Shown here one piece after another: positions 28,033 to 37,507 of a DNA stretch of 64,000 nt (its first letter is position 1; the number at the start of each line of letters is the position of its first letter). The notes under the pieces were generated by a model. It saw only the letters and a list, made by a program, of their open reading frames with translations. It ran no database searches and was not told the origin of the DNA. The stretch comes from Mucilaginibacter conchicola (GTDB taxonomy: Bacteria; Bacteroidota; Bacteroidia; Sphingobacteriales; Sphingobacteriaceae): assembly GCF_003432115.1 (NCBI RefSeq), contig NZ_QWDC01000003.1, positions 682,001 through 746,000 of the forward strand. Reading direction: 5' to 3'. The position numbers were made by a program, and so were the translations under genes.

Positions 28033-28410
28033 AATGGTGATCAATTAATTATTTACAATAATTCTTCACATAATTCAGGCGGCTAATTGGACCTGTGCAT
28101 AATTCCTAAACTCATGCCATTTTATTAAGTATCTTATATTCAATTAATTGTATTTGTATTGTGGTTTTCCTGCGCACTGCATTTCGCTTTTTGGCGATGA
28201 TGTGGCGAAGAATCGACAAAGCGCGATAAAAGGACTTAACAGCTGATTATAAGGTAGATCCCTTGGGCGGTGTTATTTCGTGAAACCCCGAACGATTAGC
28301 GATATAAAGTAGGATATATCGTTTCTTTTAAATATTAAACGATTGATATACAGTTGTTTGAAGTGATGGTATGTTCGTTGTTATGCCTTTGGCAATCAAT
28401 TGCTACAACG
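28033..28410. promoter_or_regulatory. Divergent region between esterase and catalase with two boxes
   Basis: No gene is seen. Boxes AGGATATATCGT (28311-28322, one base off the palindrome ACGATATATCGT) and GTGTTATTTCGT (28270-28281) start 41 bp apart, about four helical turns. Further CGAT-rich half-sites lie between and after them. They end 89 bp before the catalase ATG and are likely to control it. Confidence 0.4.
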
Positions 28411-29889
28411 ATGAATGAAAAACTGACTACAGCATCAGGCATACCGTATGCCGGTCACGAAGACACGCAAAGCATCGGGCCGAGAGGGCCGCTTCTGCTC
28501 CAGGATTTTATCCTGCATGAAAAACTTGCCCATTTTAACAGGGAACGTATTCCGGAGAGGGTGGTCCATGCCAAGGGTTCCGGTGCATACGGGATCTTTA
28601 CGGTGACCAGTGATATCAGCCGGTATACCAAAGCGAAACTGTTCAATACGACAGGGAAAGAGACCCGTCTGTTTATCAGGTTTTCGACGGTCGGGGGTGA
28701 GCGCGGGAGCGCGGACACGGAGCGGGACCCGCGGGGATTTGCTGTAAAGTTCTATACCGAAGACGGGAACTGGGATATCGTCGGCAACAATACACCAATC
28801 TTCTTTTTGAAGGATCCGAAGAAATTCCCGGATTTTATCCATACCCAGAAACGTGACCCTTTTTCCAACTGTAAAAATCCCACGATGACCTGGGACTTTT
28901 TCAGCCTTAACCCGGAATCTCTCCACCAGGTCCTGTTTCTGATGAGCGAGAGGGGAACACCTTACGGATACCGTCATATGCATGGCTTCGGCAGCCATAC
29001 CTACTCCATGATCAATGCCTCAAACGAGGTTGTTTTCGTAAAGTTCCATTTTAAAACGATGCAGGGTATCAAAAATCTGAGTGCACAGGATGCCGGTGAA
29101 CTAAAGGGGAGCGACCCCGATTTTGCACAGCGTGACCTGTTAACGGCCATCGCCGAAAAGGATTTCCCGCGATGGCAGCTGTATATACAGGTGATGACAG
29201 CGAAACAGGCAGATGAGCATACGTATAATCCCTTTGACCTCACCAAGACCTGGAGCCAGGCTGATTTTCCGCTTATTGAAGCCGGAACGATCGAGCTGAA
29301 TGAGAATCCGGCCAATTATTTTGCAGATGTGGAACAGGCAGCTTTTTCGCCTTCCAATATCGTGGACGGCATCGGCTTTTCACCGGACAAAATGCTACAG
29401 GGCAGGATCCTCGCTTATCCTGATGCCCAGCGCTACCGCCTCGGTATCAATTTTAATCATATTCCCGTTAACCGCTGTCCGTTCATGGTCGCCAATTATC
29501 ACAGGGACGGGCAGATGCGTACAGACGGGAACGGCGGGGACAAACCCAACTATTACCCGAACAGTTTCGATACCATTCATCAGGACATGACCTATAAAAG
29601 ACCTGCTGAGCATACGCATGTACAGACCCTGGACTGGTTCGACCGTAATGCACCCGGTGAAGACGATCATTTCAGCCAGCCCGGTATCTTTTACAGGAAT
29701 GTACTTGACCCCAAAGGAAAAGAAGCACTGGTCAGCAATATTTCGGATGCCATGTCTGGTATCACGGGGCCGAAACGCGAGGAGATCATCAACCGTCAGC
29801 TTTGCCATTTTTTCCGGGCAGATCTCGATCTCGGCAGCAGGATAAGCGAGAAATTAAATATCGACCTCTCGGGGGCCTTACATCACTGA
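28411..29889 (+). CDS. katA: Monofunctional haem catalase
   Basis: A 492-residue clade-3-like small-subunit catalase. I start at ATG 28411 (MNEKLTTASGIPY); the frame upstream to 28354 is not catalase-like. The distal His lies in ERVVHAKGSGAYG (His53), the distal Asn in DIVGNNTPIFF, and the proximal haem Tyr in RILAYPDAQRYRLG. It disproportionates hydrogen peroxide in the cytoplasm and has no signal peptide. It is followed 57 bp on by an alpha/beta hydrolase. ACGATATATCGT-like boxes upstream suggest it shares a regulator with the GH3 and TonB receptor genes. Confidence 0.96.
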   Translation: MNEKLTTASGIPYAGHEDTQSIGPRGPLLLQDFILHEKLAHFNRERIPERVVHAKGSGAYGIFTVTSDISRYTKAKLFNTTGKETRLFIRFSTVGGERGSADTERDPRGFAVKFYTEDGNWDIVGNNTPIFFLKDPKKFPDFIHTQKRDPFSNCKNPTMTWDFFSLNPESLHQVLFLMSERGTPYGYRHMHGFGSHTYSMINASNEVVFVKFHFKTMQGIKNLSAQDAGELKGSDPDFAQRDLLTAIAEKDFPRWQLYIQVMTAKQADEHTYNPFDLTKTWSQADFPLIEAGTIELNENPANYFADVEQAAFSPSNIVDGIGFSPDKMLQGRILAYPDAQRYRLGINFNHIPVNRCPFMVANYHRDGQMRTDGNGGDKPNYYPNSFDTIHQDMTYKRPAEHTHVQTLDWFDRNAPGEDDHFSQPGIFYRNVLDPKGKEALVSNISDAMSGITGPKREEIINRQLCHFFRADLDLGSRISEKLNIDLSGALHH

Positions 29890-29946
29890 AATTTTTCCGG
29901 TACTGACCGGGCTTATAAACGTTCATCATCAAATATAAATACCGCT

Positions 29947-30726
29947 ATGAAAATCTCTGAAAAACTAATGAGACCGGGCATGTTCGTCCTGGTGCTTTTG
30001 CTAACCCTTTTTGCTGCTGCAAACCCGTTGGCGGCACAAACTGCGCCTGTTAAGAACATTGTTATCGTCCATGGTGCTTTCGCCGACGGCTCCGGCTGGC
30101 GCGGTGTCTTCGATATTCTGAGTGCGAAGGGCTACAATGTGACGATCGTTCAGAATCCGCTGACCGGGCTGAAGAACGACGTGGACGCGACGAAAAGAAT
30201 ACTTGATAAGCAGGACGGGCCGGTGATCCTTGTCGGCCATTCCTGGGGGGGCGTGGTCATTACCGAGGCCGGTATGCATGAAAAGGTCGCAGCGCTGGTG
30301 TATGTTGCCGCTTATCAGCCTGATAAAGGAGAGAATACGCTTAAATGGGCGACCTCACTTCCCGCGGCTCCGGAGAACGGAATCTTACCGCCGGATGAAC
30401 AGGGTTTTGTCTATTACGATAAAAGCAAATTCCGGGCTGGTTTTGCGGCTGATCTGAGCAAAGCGGAGACTGATTTCCTGTTTGCTTCGCAGCAGCCTAT
30501 TCTGGGAGAAAGCTTTGCGACCGCACTGACCGATGCGGCATGGCGTACGAAACCCAGCTATGGTATTGTCGCTACGGAAGACAAGAGTATTAATCCCGAC
30601 GTAGAAAGGAATATGTACAAGCGTGCAAATACGAAGACCATAGAAGCGAAGGGAAGTCACCTGATATTCGCATCCCATCCTGACGTCGTTGCAGCGCTGA
30701 TCATCAGGGCCGCAGGCGGAAAATAA
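29947..30726 (+). CDS. Exported alpha/beta hydrolase
   Basis: A 259-residue protein with a signal peptide ending at LAAQ (about residue 30). The oxyanion loop is VHGAFADGSGW, the nucleophile elbow is GHSWGG and the catalytic His lies in KGSHLIFASHP. It is of the small salicylate-esterase/MenH-like branch and its substrate is unknown. It is probably co-transcribed with the catalase and ended by the hairpin at 30732. Confidence 0.9.
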   Translation: MKISEKLMRPGMFVLVLLLTLFAAANPLAAQTAPVKNIVIVHGAFADGSGWRGVFDILSAKGYNVTIVQNPLTGLKNDVDATKRILDKQDGPVILVGHSWGGVVITEAGMHEKVAALVYVAAYQPDKGENTLKWATSLPAAPENGILPPDEQGFVYYDKSKFRAGFAADLSKAETDFLFASQQPILGESFATALTDAAWRTKPSYGIVATEDKSINPDVERNMYKRANTKTIEAKGSHLIFASHPDVVAALIIRAAGGK

Positions 30727-30731
30727 AGATC

Positions 30732-30771
30732 CCGGCCGGACCTGCAGTTTACAGTGTCCGGCCGGTCTGTT
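30732..30771 (+). terminator. Terminator after the catalase/hydrolase unit
   Basis: Perfect 10-bp GC-rich arms CCGGCCGGAC and GTCCGGCCGG with a 14-nt loop, followed by TCTGTTT. Confidence 0.7.
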
Positions 30772-30844
30772 TAACGGGGCATCATTGTTCTGAGTAAGAA
30801 CCATGACCGGCCCGGTATTTTCTTAATCATATTATTTCAGCAAG

Positions 30845-31879
30845 ATGTCCGCAGTAAAGATCTTTCCTTTTCCCAAAATATTTTTATTCGCCGTTTCACT
30901 ATGGTGCGTCCTGACAGGAACCCGGCTGACTGTCCTCGGACAGGAATTGTCAGGCAGTTCCGGCGAGGTTGTCAAAGCACTTGGAAGGTTACGGCAGATC
31001 AATGCCGGCGTACTCAGTGTGGGTTATGCCGAGTCAGGGCCGTCTGACGGGCCGGCAGTTATTCTTCTCCACGGCTGGCCTTACGATATCCATAGTTTTT
31101 CCGCTGTCGCACCGATACTGGCCCGAAAAGGTTTCAGGGTGATCATCCCGTACCTCCGCGGCTTCGGCTCCACTGTCTTTCTTTCAGACAGGACATTCAG
31201 AAACGGGCAGCAGTCAGCGCTGGCGGTCGACGTGATCGAACTCATGAATGCTCTGCATATCCGTAAAGCCGTTATCGGAGGCTTTGACTGGGGAGCGCGA
31301 ACGGCTGATATCGTGGCCGCACTGTGGCCGGAACGCTGTATTGCCCTCGTCTCTGTCAGCGGCTATCTCATCGGCAGCCAGGAAACAGGAAGAAAGCCGC
31401 TGCTCCCCGGAGCCGAGCAGGCATGGTGGTACCAGTTTTATTTTGCTACGGAAAGGGGGAAGGCTGGTTACGGGGCTAACCGCGAAGCCATGGCGAAGCT
31501 GATCTGGCAAAATGCCTCACCCCGGTGGAAATTCAGCGACAGTAGTTTTAGTCTTTCAGCCCGGTCATTTGAAAATAAAGATCATGTCAGTATCGTGATC
31601 CATAATTACCGGTGGAGGATAGGGGCAGCCAAAGGAGAGCGCCGGTACGCCGGTCTGGAAAAAAGACTGAAGGATTTCCCGGCGATCAGCGTTCCCGCTA
31701 TAACTATCGAAGGAGATAACAATGCTGCGCCTCATCCGGATCCGGAAATCTACGCCAAGAAGTTTACCGGAAAATATATGCACCGGACTGTCCTTGGCGG
31801 AATTGGTCACAATCTGCCATCGGAAGCGCCGGAAGCTTTCGCACAGGCTGTGTCTGACGCCTATATGATGGCGCAGTAA
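30845..31879 (+). CDS. Alpha/beta hydrolase with Asp nucleophile (epoxide hydrolase/dehalogenase-like)
   Basis: A 344-residue protein with an export signal. The HGWP oxyanion motif is followed by the nucleophile elbow GGFDWGAR, where Asp replaces the usual Ser, the mark of the epoxide-hydrolase and haloalkane-dehalogenase branch. The general-base His lies in GGIGHNLPSEAPE. It would open an epoxide or act on a related electrophile. It stands alone between the terminator at 30732 and the regulatory boxes at 31889. Which of the two activities applies cannot be told from sequence alone. Confidence 0.88.
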   Translation: MSAVKIFPFPKIFLFAVSLWCVLTGTRLTVLGQELSGSSGEVVKALGRLRQINAGVLSVGYAESGPSDGPAVILLHGWPYDIHSFSAVAPILARKGFRVIIPYLRGFGSTVFLSDRTFRNGQQSALAVDVIELMNALHIRKAVIGGFDWGARTADIVAALWPERCIALVSVSGYLIGSQETGRKPLLPGAEQAWWYQFYFATERGKAGYGANREAMAKLIWQNASPRWKFSDSSFSLSARSFENKDHVSIVIHNYRWRIGAAKGERRYAGLEKRLKDFPAISVPAITIEGDNNAAPHPDPEIYAKKFTGKYMHRTVLGGIGHNLPSEAPEAFAQAVSDAYMMAQ

Positions 31880-31888
31880 ACCTTGCAG

Positions 31889-31931
31889 GCGATATTTCGT
31901 CTGTGAACAATGTTATCAAACGATATATCGT
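31889..31931. promoter_or_regulatory. Paired palindromic boxes upstream of the TonB receptor
   Basis: GCGATATTTCGT (31889-31900) and the perfect palindrome ACGATATATCGT (31920-31931) start 31 bp apart, the same spacing as at 16532. The sequence after the first box (CTGT) is also shared with the 16563 copy. The proximal box ends 111 bp before the receptor ATG. Proposed operator pair. Confidence 0.5.
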
Positions 31932-32042
31932 CTTTCTGCTGGAGTTTAAAGGAATAAATGCTGATTGTCAAGTATCTAATTACCTGGCATGGTTTTTCAT
32001 GTGCGCAGGCATTGTTATAAATTATAATTAGTCTAAATAAAA

Positions 32043-34529
32043 ATGATTAAACTTCTACAAAATCAGTACGTCTGCCTATTCTTTTTTTTGTTGTGTGTTT
32101 CTTCTGTCTGTGCCCAGGGCAATAAAGGAACTGTCAGGGGAAGAGTGCTTACCTCCGAAGGAAAAGATGCCGATAATGTTTCTGTTACCGTTAAAGGGCG
32201 GGCGGCAGGTACAGCAACAGATGACCACGGTAACTTCGAATTGAAACTTGAGCCCGGAGCTTATATCCTGCTGATATCCCAGACAGGCGCAACTCCAATA
32301 CAACTGGCAGCTGAGATCACGGCCGGAAAAACCACCCAACTGGACCCTGTCAGACTGGATATCAGTAACCGTGCGCTGCAGGAAGTGACCATCAGCTCCG
32401 GAAGAACTAACAAATTCACGCGTAAGGGAAGTGATTATGTTGCCAAAATACCGCTGAGTAATCTGGAGAACCCGCAGGTGTATACGAGCATCAGTAAAGA
32501 GCTCCTGCGGGATCAGCAGATCAATAACCTGGACGATGCCCTGCGTAATGCACCGGGTGTGACCAAGCTGTTCGATGCTACCGGAAGGGCCGGATCAGGT
32601 GCGACCAATTTTGTGCTTCGCGGTTTTTCTACCCAGGCAAGACTGCGTAACGGACTGGCCGGAAATATCACGACCATTGCAGATGCGGTAAATGTGGAAG
32701 CGATCGAAGTGATCAAAGGTCCCTCCGCTACCTTATTCGGCAATACGCTGACCTCATACGGGGGACTGATCAATCGCGTGACAAAAAAGCCATTCAAAGC
32801 AGCTGCTGGTGAGGTTTCCTATTACGGCGGGAGTTATGGCCTCAACCGTATCAGTGCCGACTACAACACGCCTCTGGATAGTGCGGGAAATGTGCTTTTT
32901 CGGGTAAATACTGCCTACAATTATCAGAATAGTTTCAGCGATAACGGTTACCGTAAGAGCTTTTTCCTGGCACCAACCTTATCCTACAGGGTAAATGACC
33001 GTCTTAACTTCAGCATTGATGCCGAATTCAATACGCTGCAGAGCGGGGGCAGCCAGTATTTTTACCTGTATCCGACCGTCAACGTCAGCGCATTCGGTGC
33101 AAACCGTGCAGATCAGATCCCGGTCAATTATAGAAGCACATTCTCGAACAACGATGTTATGAAAACAGGCCAGAATACCAATGTTTTCGGGCAGATGAAC
33201 TATACATTTAATTCCCGCTGGAAATCACAGACGAATTTCAGCGTGACCAGCAGTACTTCGAAAGGTCCTGCACCTTATTTCTATATCATACCTGGCAGCA
33301 GTGTCAGAACGCTGACCGGCGTTAATTCCTATACAGGTCCGCTTTACCTGGAGCGGATGGTATGGTCACCTAACGGGACAGACCTGAATGCTGAACTGCA
33401 GGAGAACGTAACGGGGGATTTTAAAATAGGTAAGTTCCGCAACCGGCTGACCGTCGGGCTCGATTATTTTCACGCCCGCACGAACATCAACTTTAACCGC
33501 TTTGCTTATGTGACATCCAAAACACCGGCTACCCGGATCAACGATCTGTTTGACTTCGTTAGCCTGACGAACCCCGGTAATGCTTACTATAATTTTAACG
33601 AAAGTAAAGTAGATTCTGCATATGCCAACCGTCCCGCAGGTACCGTACTGACCACAAAAAATGATTCTTACACGTACAGCGCCTATGCTTCCGACGTTTT
33701 CAATATCACTGACAATTTTTTAGCATTGATCAGTCTGCGTGTTGACCGGTTCGACAATAAAGGCATCCTGAATAATTCAACCAACGTGGTGTCTGACGGT
33801 TACAGGCAAACGGCCCTCGCTCCGAAATTCGGCCTGGTTTACCAGGTGATACCTGAGCATGTATCGGTATTCGGTAACTACCAGTCGGGATTTACCAACA
33901 AAACAGGTACGGACTTCGAAAGCAAGCCGTTCAAACCCGAGCATTCCAACCAGGCAGAGGGTGGTGTGAAATATGACCTGCTTGGCGGCAGAATAAGCGG
34001 TACTTTGAGTTATTACCATATTAAGGTAACAGATATTGTACGCCCTTATGAGGCCAATCCTGCTTTGTCAATACAGAACGGTACACAGGTCAGTGAAGGC
34101 GTGGAGATAGAAGCTGTTGCCAACCCTTTTCCGGGTCTTAACATTATCGGCGGCTATGGTTATAATTACAGTGTATATACGAAAACCACAACGGCCCAGA
34201 CCGGGCTCCGCCCGACAAATGCAGGCCCGGAACGTACCGCTAATCTTTGGATGAGTTACCGGTTCAGTAACGGCCTGGTGAAAGGCCTTGGTTTTGGTGC
34301 GGGCGGTAATTATGCCGGTAACGTTTACGCGATCAACAGCAATACTTACGGACAGTTCATTTTGCCTTCCTACACCGTCTATAATGCAGCGGTTTTTTAT
34401 GACCAGGTGAAATATCGTGTGGGCTTAAAAATAAATAACGTCGGCAATAAACGTTACTGGGTCGGCAGCGGAACAATGAACCCGCAGATGCTGAGAGAGA
34501 TCGTAGCCAATATCAGTTTCAGATTTTAA
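32043..34529 (+). CDS. TonB-dependent siderophore-type receptor
   Basis: An 828-residue outer-membrane receptor. The signal peptide (LFFFLLCVSSVCAQ) is followed by a carboxypeptidase regulatory-like domain (about 28-110), a plug (LDDALRNAPGVTKLFDATG; VEAIEVIKGPSATLFGN) and the barrel, ending VANISFRF. It resembles FhuA/FecA-type ferric-siderophore receptors. The PepSY membrane protein encoded 10 bp later is the usual partner for ferric-siderophore reduction, supporting an iron role. No Fur box was identified by eye; instead the ACGATATATCGT pair precedes it. Confidence 0.94.
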   Translation: MIKLLQNQYVCLFFFLLCVSSVCAQGNKGTVRGRVLTSEGKDADNVSVTVKGRAAGTATDDHGNFELKLEPGAYILLISQTGATPIQLAAEITAGKTTQLDPVRLDISNRALQEVTISSGRTNKFTRKGSDYVAKIPLSNLENPQVYTSISKELLRDQQINNLDDALRNAPGVTKLFDATGRAGSGATNFVLRGFSTQARLRNGLAGNITTIADAVNVEAIEVIKGPSATLFGNTLTSYGGLINRVTKKPFKAAAGEVSYYGGSYGLNRISADYNTPLDSAGNVLFRVNTAYNYQNSFSDNGYRKSFFLAPTLSYRVNDRLNFSIDAEFNTLQSGGSQYFYLYPTVNVSAFGANRADQIPVNYRSTFSNNDVMKTGQNTNVFGQMNYTFNSRWKSQTNFSVTSSTSKGPAPYFYIIPGSSVRTLTGVNSYTGPLYLERMVWSPNGTDLNAELQENVTGDFKIGKFRNRLTVGLDYFHARTNINFNRFAYVTSKTPATRINDLFDFVSLTNPGNAYYNFNESKVDSAYANRPAGTVLTTKNDSYTYSAYASDVFNITDNFLALISLRVDRFDNKGILNNSTNVVSDGYRQTALAPKFGLVYQVIPEHVSVFGNYQSGFTNKTGTDFESKPFKPEHSNQAEGGVKYDLLGGRISGTLSYYHIKVTDIVRPYEANPALSIQNGTQVSEGVEIEAVANPFPGLNIIGGYGYNYSVYTKTTTAQTGLRPTNAGPERTANLWMSYRFSNGLVKGLGFGAGGNYAGNVYAINSNTYGQFILPSYTVYNAAVFYDQVKYRVGLKINNVGNKRYWVGSGTMNPQMLREIVANISFRF

Positions 34530-34539
34530 TATATTCAGC

Positions 34540-35709
34540 ATGTCTTCGTTTAAAAAAACGGTTTTATTCTTACATCGCTGGCTCGGGTTCCTGTCCGGGC
34601 TGGTGGTGTTTATTGTCAGTATCTCAGGCTGTGTCTATTCCTTCCAGGATCAGATACAGGATGCCCTGTTTTCCTATAGAAAGGTTACCCGCGGGAGCGG
34701 GGATGTACTGCTGCCGTCCCGACTCATTACGATCGCTAAAGAAAGATATCCCGACGGCAAGGTGAGCTTAGTGAATTATTACACCCCTGACCGTACCGCA
34801 CAGGTACGGATTAACACGGGTAAAGTACAGCATTCATTGTTTATCGATCCTTACACGGGCCGCCTGGTCCATGACGATCCGGATTTTAAGCACAATTTCT
34901 TCAATACGGTAAAGAGCATACATTTTTACTGTTTTTTTCCGCCGGCGATAGGAAAAACGATTGTCGGCGCGTCGACCATCATATTTATGATCATAATGAT
35001 CACCGGATTGGTTTTGTGGTGGCCCCGTCGAAAGTTTGATCGGAAGCGAAGCCTGACCATCAAATGGAAGACCAGGTGGCGCAGGGTCAATTATGACTTG
35101 CATAGTGTAATCGGATTTTATGTTTTCAGCATTAGTTTCCTTCTTGCATTCAGCGGACTTTCCATGTCATATGACTGGTTGAGCAAAAGTATCTATTGGG
35201 TAGCTAACGGAGGTCAGGAATACAAAAAGGAACTGAAGAAATATACATCGGACACTACAACCAAAGTACAGAATATCGTGGTTATACAGCCCATTGATGC
35301 CGGCTTCCTGTATGCTCGTAAAAGATCGCCGAAAACCGAAATGATGCTGATCTCTCCTGGAGTATTACCAAAATCTCCGATATCTTACACCTGTTATCCT
35401 CGGGTACTTCATTTCAGCTACAGCGATACTTATTCCATCGATCAGTACACAGGTAAAATCCTGAAGGAATTACCTAACACAAAGAAAAGTACGGGCTTAG
35501 TCCTGTTAGGAATGAACTATGATATTCACGTCGGGCAGATCGCAGGATTAAGCGGTCAAATCATCATGTTTCTGGCTGGATTGATCAGTGCTTCCCTGCC
35601 GGTGACCGGGTTGTTTATTTATTTAGGCAAAAAAAAATCGATACAACTCAGAAAAGGTAGAGGGGCGCATTCTGTCAGACAACGACGACTTGATAAAAGC
35701 TTGAATTAA
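34540..35709 (+). CDS. PepSY-associated transmembrane protein (putative ferric-siderophore reductase)
   Basis: A 389-residue inner-membrane protein with four long hydrophobic helices (GFLSGLVVFIVSISGCVYSF first, LAGLISASLPVTGLFIYLG last) and PepSY domains in the loops. Conserved His residues within helices 1-3 (FLHRWLG, DLHSVIGFY) could bind haem. In Bacteroidota such proteins follow TonB receptors, as here, and are thought to reduce or release iron from the imported siderophore. It forms a two-gene operon with the receptor, ended by a hairpin at 35842. Confidence 0.93.
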   Translation: MSSFKKTVLFLHRWLGFLSGLVVFIVSISGCVYSFQDQIQDALFSYRKVTRGSGDVLLPSRLITIAKERYPDGKVSLVNYYTPDRTAQVRINTGKVQHSLFIDPYTGRLVHDDPDFKHNFFNTVKSIHFYCFFPPAIGKTIVGASTIIFMIIMITGLVLWWPRRKFDRKRSLTIKWKTRWRRVNYDLHSVIGFYVFSISFLLAFSGLSMSYDWLSKSIYWVANGGQEYKKELKKYTSDTTTKVQNIVVIQPIDAGFLYARKRSPKTEMMLISPGVLPKSPISYTCYPRVLHFSYSDTYSIDQYTGKILKELPNTKKSTGLVLLGMNYDIHVGQIAGLSGQIIMFLAGLISASLPVTGLFIYLGKKKSIQLRKGRGAHSVRQRRLDKSLN

Positions 35710-35841
35710 AGTTCATGAAAGAAAGATCGAAGTAAATACCAGTTGCGGGTTTTTACATCAACTTCAGCAAATTGATGAGTGTCAAATGTATTGCACCTGA
35801 TACCATCGAAATTGTAGATGTGCGCCATTGATGACTCAGCG

Positions 35842-35878
35842 ATATCTCAGGTGTATAGCAACACCTGAGATATTTTTT
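35842..35878 (+). terminator. Strong Rho-independent terminator after the receptor/PepSY operon
   Basis: Perfect 13-bp arms ATATCTCAGGTGT and ACACCTGAGATAT with a 6-nt loop, followed by TTTTTT. It lies 132 bp after the PepSY stop. Confidence 0.8.
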
Positions 35879-35964
35879 GATGATTCATGATTTGAAAGAA
35901 TAAATTAGTTTTTTCGTAAATTAACTCATGTTTTACAGATCCTCGTTATTTAGTCTCAAATATC

Positions 35965-37440
35965 ATGGCAGTCCAAACACTACCTTTCAGCAGCCTGCTC
36001 TACATCGATAAAAAATCCGCCACACCTGTCTACCGTCAATTGGCCGACGCACTTACCAATCTGATCAGAAATTCCAAATTAAAGCCAGGGTATCAACTTC
36101 CGTCGTCCAGAGCTATGGCACTTATGCTGGAGTTAAACCGGACAACAATTGTTGCGGCTTATGAAGAATTAAAAATCCAGGGTTGGCTGGAAGTGATTGA
36201 AAGAAAAGGCATATTCGTGTCCAACAAGCTGCCAGTGGTCAAACCAAAGCCTTTTCAGAAAGAAGAAACCGAAAAGTCTTTTCCGGAAACAGAACACTAC
36301 TTTTATCATCGCTTCTCTGAACCCCCTAAAGGATCACGTGAACTAAAGGCGTACCAGCTGCTGATAAATGACGGATATCCTGATCAAAGGATCGCACCCT
36401 TCGATATGATATTTAATCGTTACAAAACTCTGATACGCAGAACATATTTGCACGGTACGCTTTTAACTGAACAAGCCGCGGGAAATTCTTTTCTCAGGAA
36501 AGAGCTTGCCGATTTTATTTCAAAAACAAGGGCACTGGATATAGGTCCTGACAATATCCTGATCACCCAGGGTGCACAATTAGCGATCTTTATTGCCGCC
36601 AGAATGATTTTACGACCAGGAAGTACAGTCGTAGTAGGCGACCTTAACTATATTTTGGCAAACAGATTGTTCGAAGAACTTGGTGCTAAGCTGATCAAGG
36701 TCAGAATCGACGATGATGGGATCGATGTCGATGCCATTGAAGAAATCTGCCGTACACAGAAGCCGGACCTATTGTATCTGATTCCTCATCATCACCACCC
36801 TACCACGGTGACACTCAGTGGAGAAAGAAGAATAAAATTGCTGGATATCATCAGGAGATATAAGCTTCCGGTTATCGAGGATGACTATGATTATGATTTC
36901 CACTATGACAATAGCCCTATATTACCTTTAGCAAGTGCTGCTCATGGTGGTTATGTATTATATATTGGTTCAATATCAAAAACCTTATCACCAACCGTTC
37001 GTTTGGGATACCTCGTCGGGAGCAGTGATTTTATATGGCAGGCTGCCAAACTTAAGCAAATCGTAGACATCAGGGGAGACGTTTTATTCGAAGAGTCGAT
37101 TGCTCATCTCTTCAATTCGGGTGAGATGCAAAAACACTTGCGGCGTTCTGTTGAATTATATAAACACAGAAGGGACCTGTTCTGTGACGCTTTGCAGATC
37201 GCAGCGTCTGACGTCGTAAACTTTGAGAGACCAAAAGGGGGAATGGCAGTTTGGGCAGTTTTTCCGAAAGAATATTCTGTCACGCTACTGGCAGAGAGAA
37301 TGGCGGGAAAAGGGGCATTTTTAAGCGATGGCAGCATCTACCCATACAATTCCCGTATAAACGGTGTTCGGTTAGGCTTTGCGTCATTGAACCCGTCTGA
37401 AATAGCTCAATTTATGCAGACGTTAAAAGATTCCTTGTAG
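35965..37440 (+). CDS. MocR-type regulator (GntR HTH fused to aminotransferase fold)
   Basis: A 491-residue protein. The N-terminal GntR winged helix spans about residues 15-80 (LPSSRAMALMLELNRTTIVA). The fold-type I aminotransferase domain covers about 130-490. The PLP-binding lysine is in GSISKTLSPTVRLGY, with IEDDYDYDFHYD upstream as expected. Such proteins regulate PLP, taurine, GABA or amino-acid genes and usually act on divergent neighbours. Here the left neighbour runs the same way and ends in a terminator, so the target is not evident. It ends before a bidirectional terminator. Confidence 0.93.
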   Translation: MAVQTLPFSSLLYIDKKSATPVYRQLADALTNLIRNSKLKPGYQLPSSRAMALMLELNRTTIVAAYEELKIQGWLEVIERKGIFVSNKLPVVKPKPFQKEETEKSFPETEHYFYHRFSEPPKGSRELKAYQLLINDGYPDQRIAPFDMIFNRYKTLIRRTYLHGTLLTEQAAGNSFLRKELADFISKTRALDIGPDNILITQGAQLAIFIAARMILRPGSTVVVGDLNYILANRLFEELGAKLIKVRIDDDGIDVDAIEEICRTQKPDLLYLIPHHHHPTTVTLSGERRIKLLDIIRRYKLPVIEDDYDYDFHYDNSPILPLASAAHGGYVLYIGSISKTLSPTVRLGYLVGSSDFIWQAAKLKQIVDIRGDVLFEESIAHLFNSGEMQKHLRRSVELYKHRRDLFCDALQIAASDVVNFERPKGGMAVWAVFPKEYSVTLLAERMAGKGAFLSDGSIYPYNSRINGVRLGFASLNPSEIAQFMQTLKDSL

Positions 37441-37462
37441 TTTTGGCATATGACGGTATGAA

Positions 37463-37491
37463 AAAAGGCCGGCAAATAATGCCGGCCTTTT
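37463..37491. terminator. Bidirectional terminator
   Basis: Perfect 12-bp arms AAAAGGCCGGCA and TGCCGGCCTTTT with loop AATAA, T-rich on both strands, between convergent MocR and NmrA-like genes. Confidence 0.9.
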
Positions 37492-37507
37492 GACTGATAG
37501 AATAAGA

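Noticed and set aside
28435..28998. 187-codon minus frame inside the catalase gene
   Set aside because: Antisense shadow of a highly conserved catalase frame.
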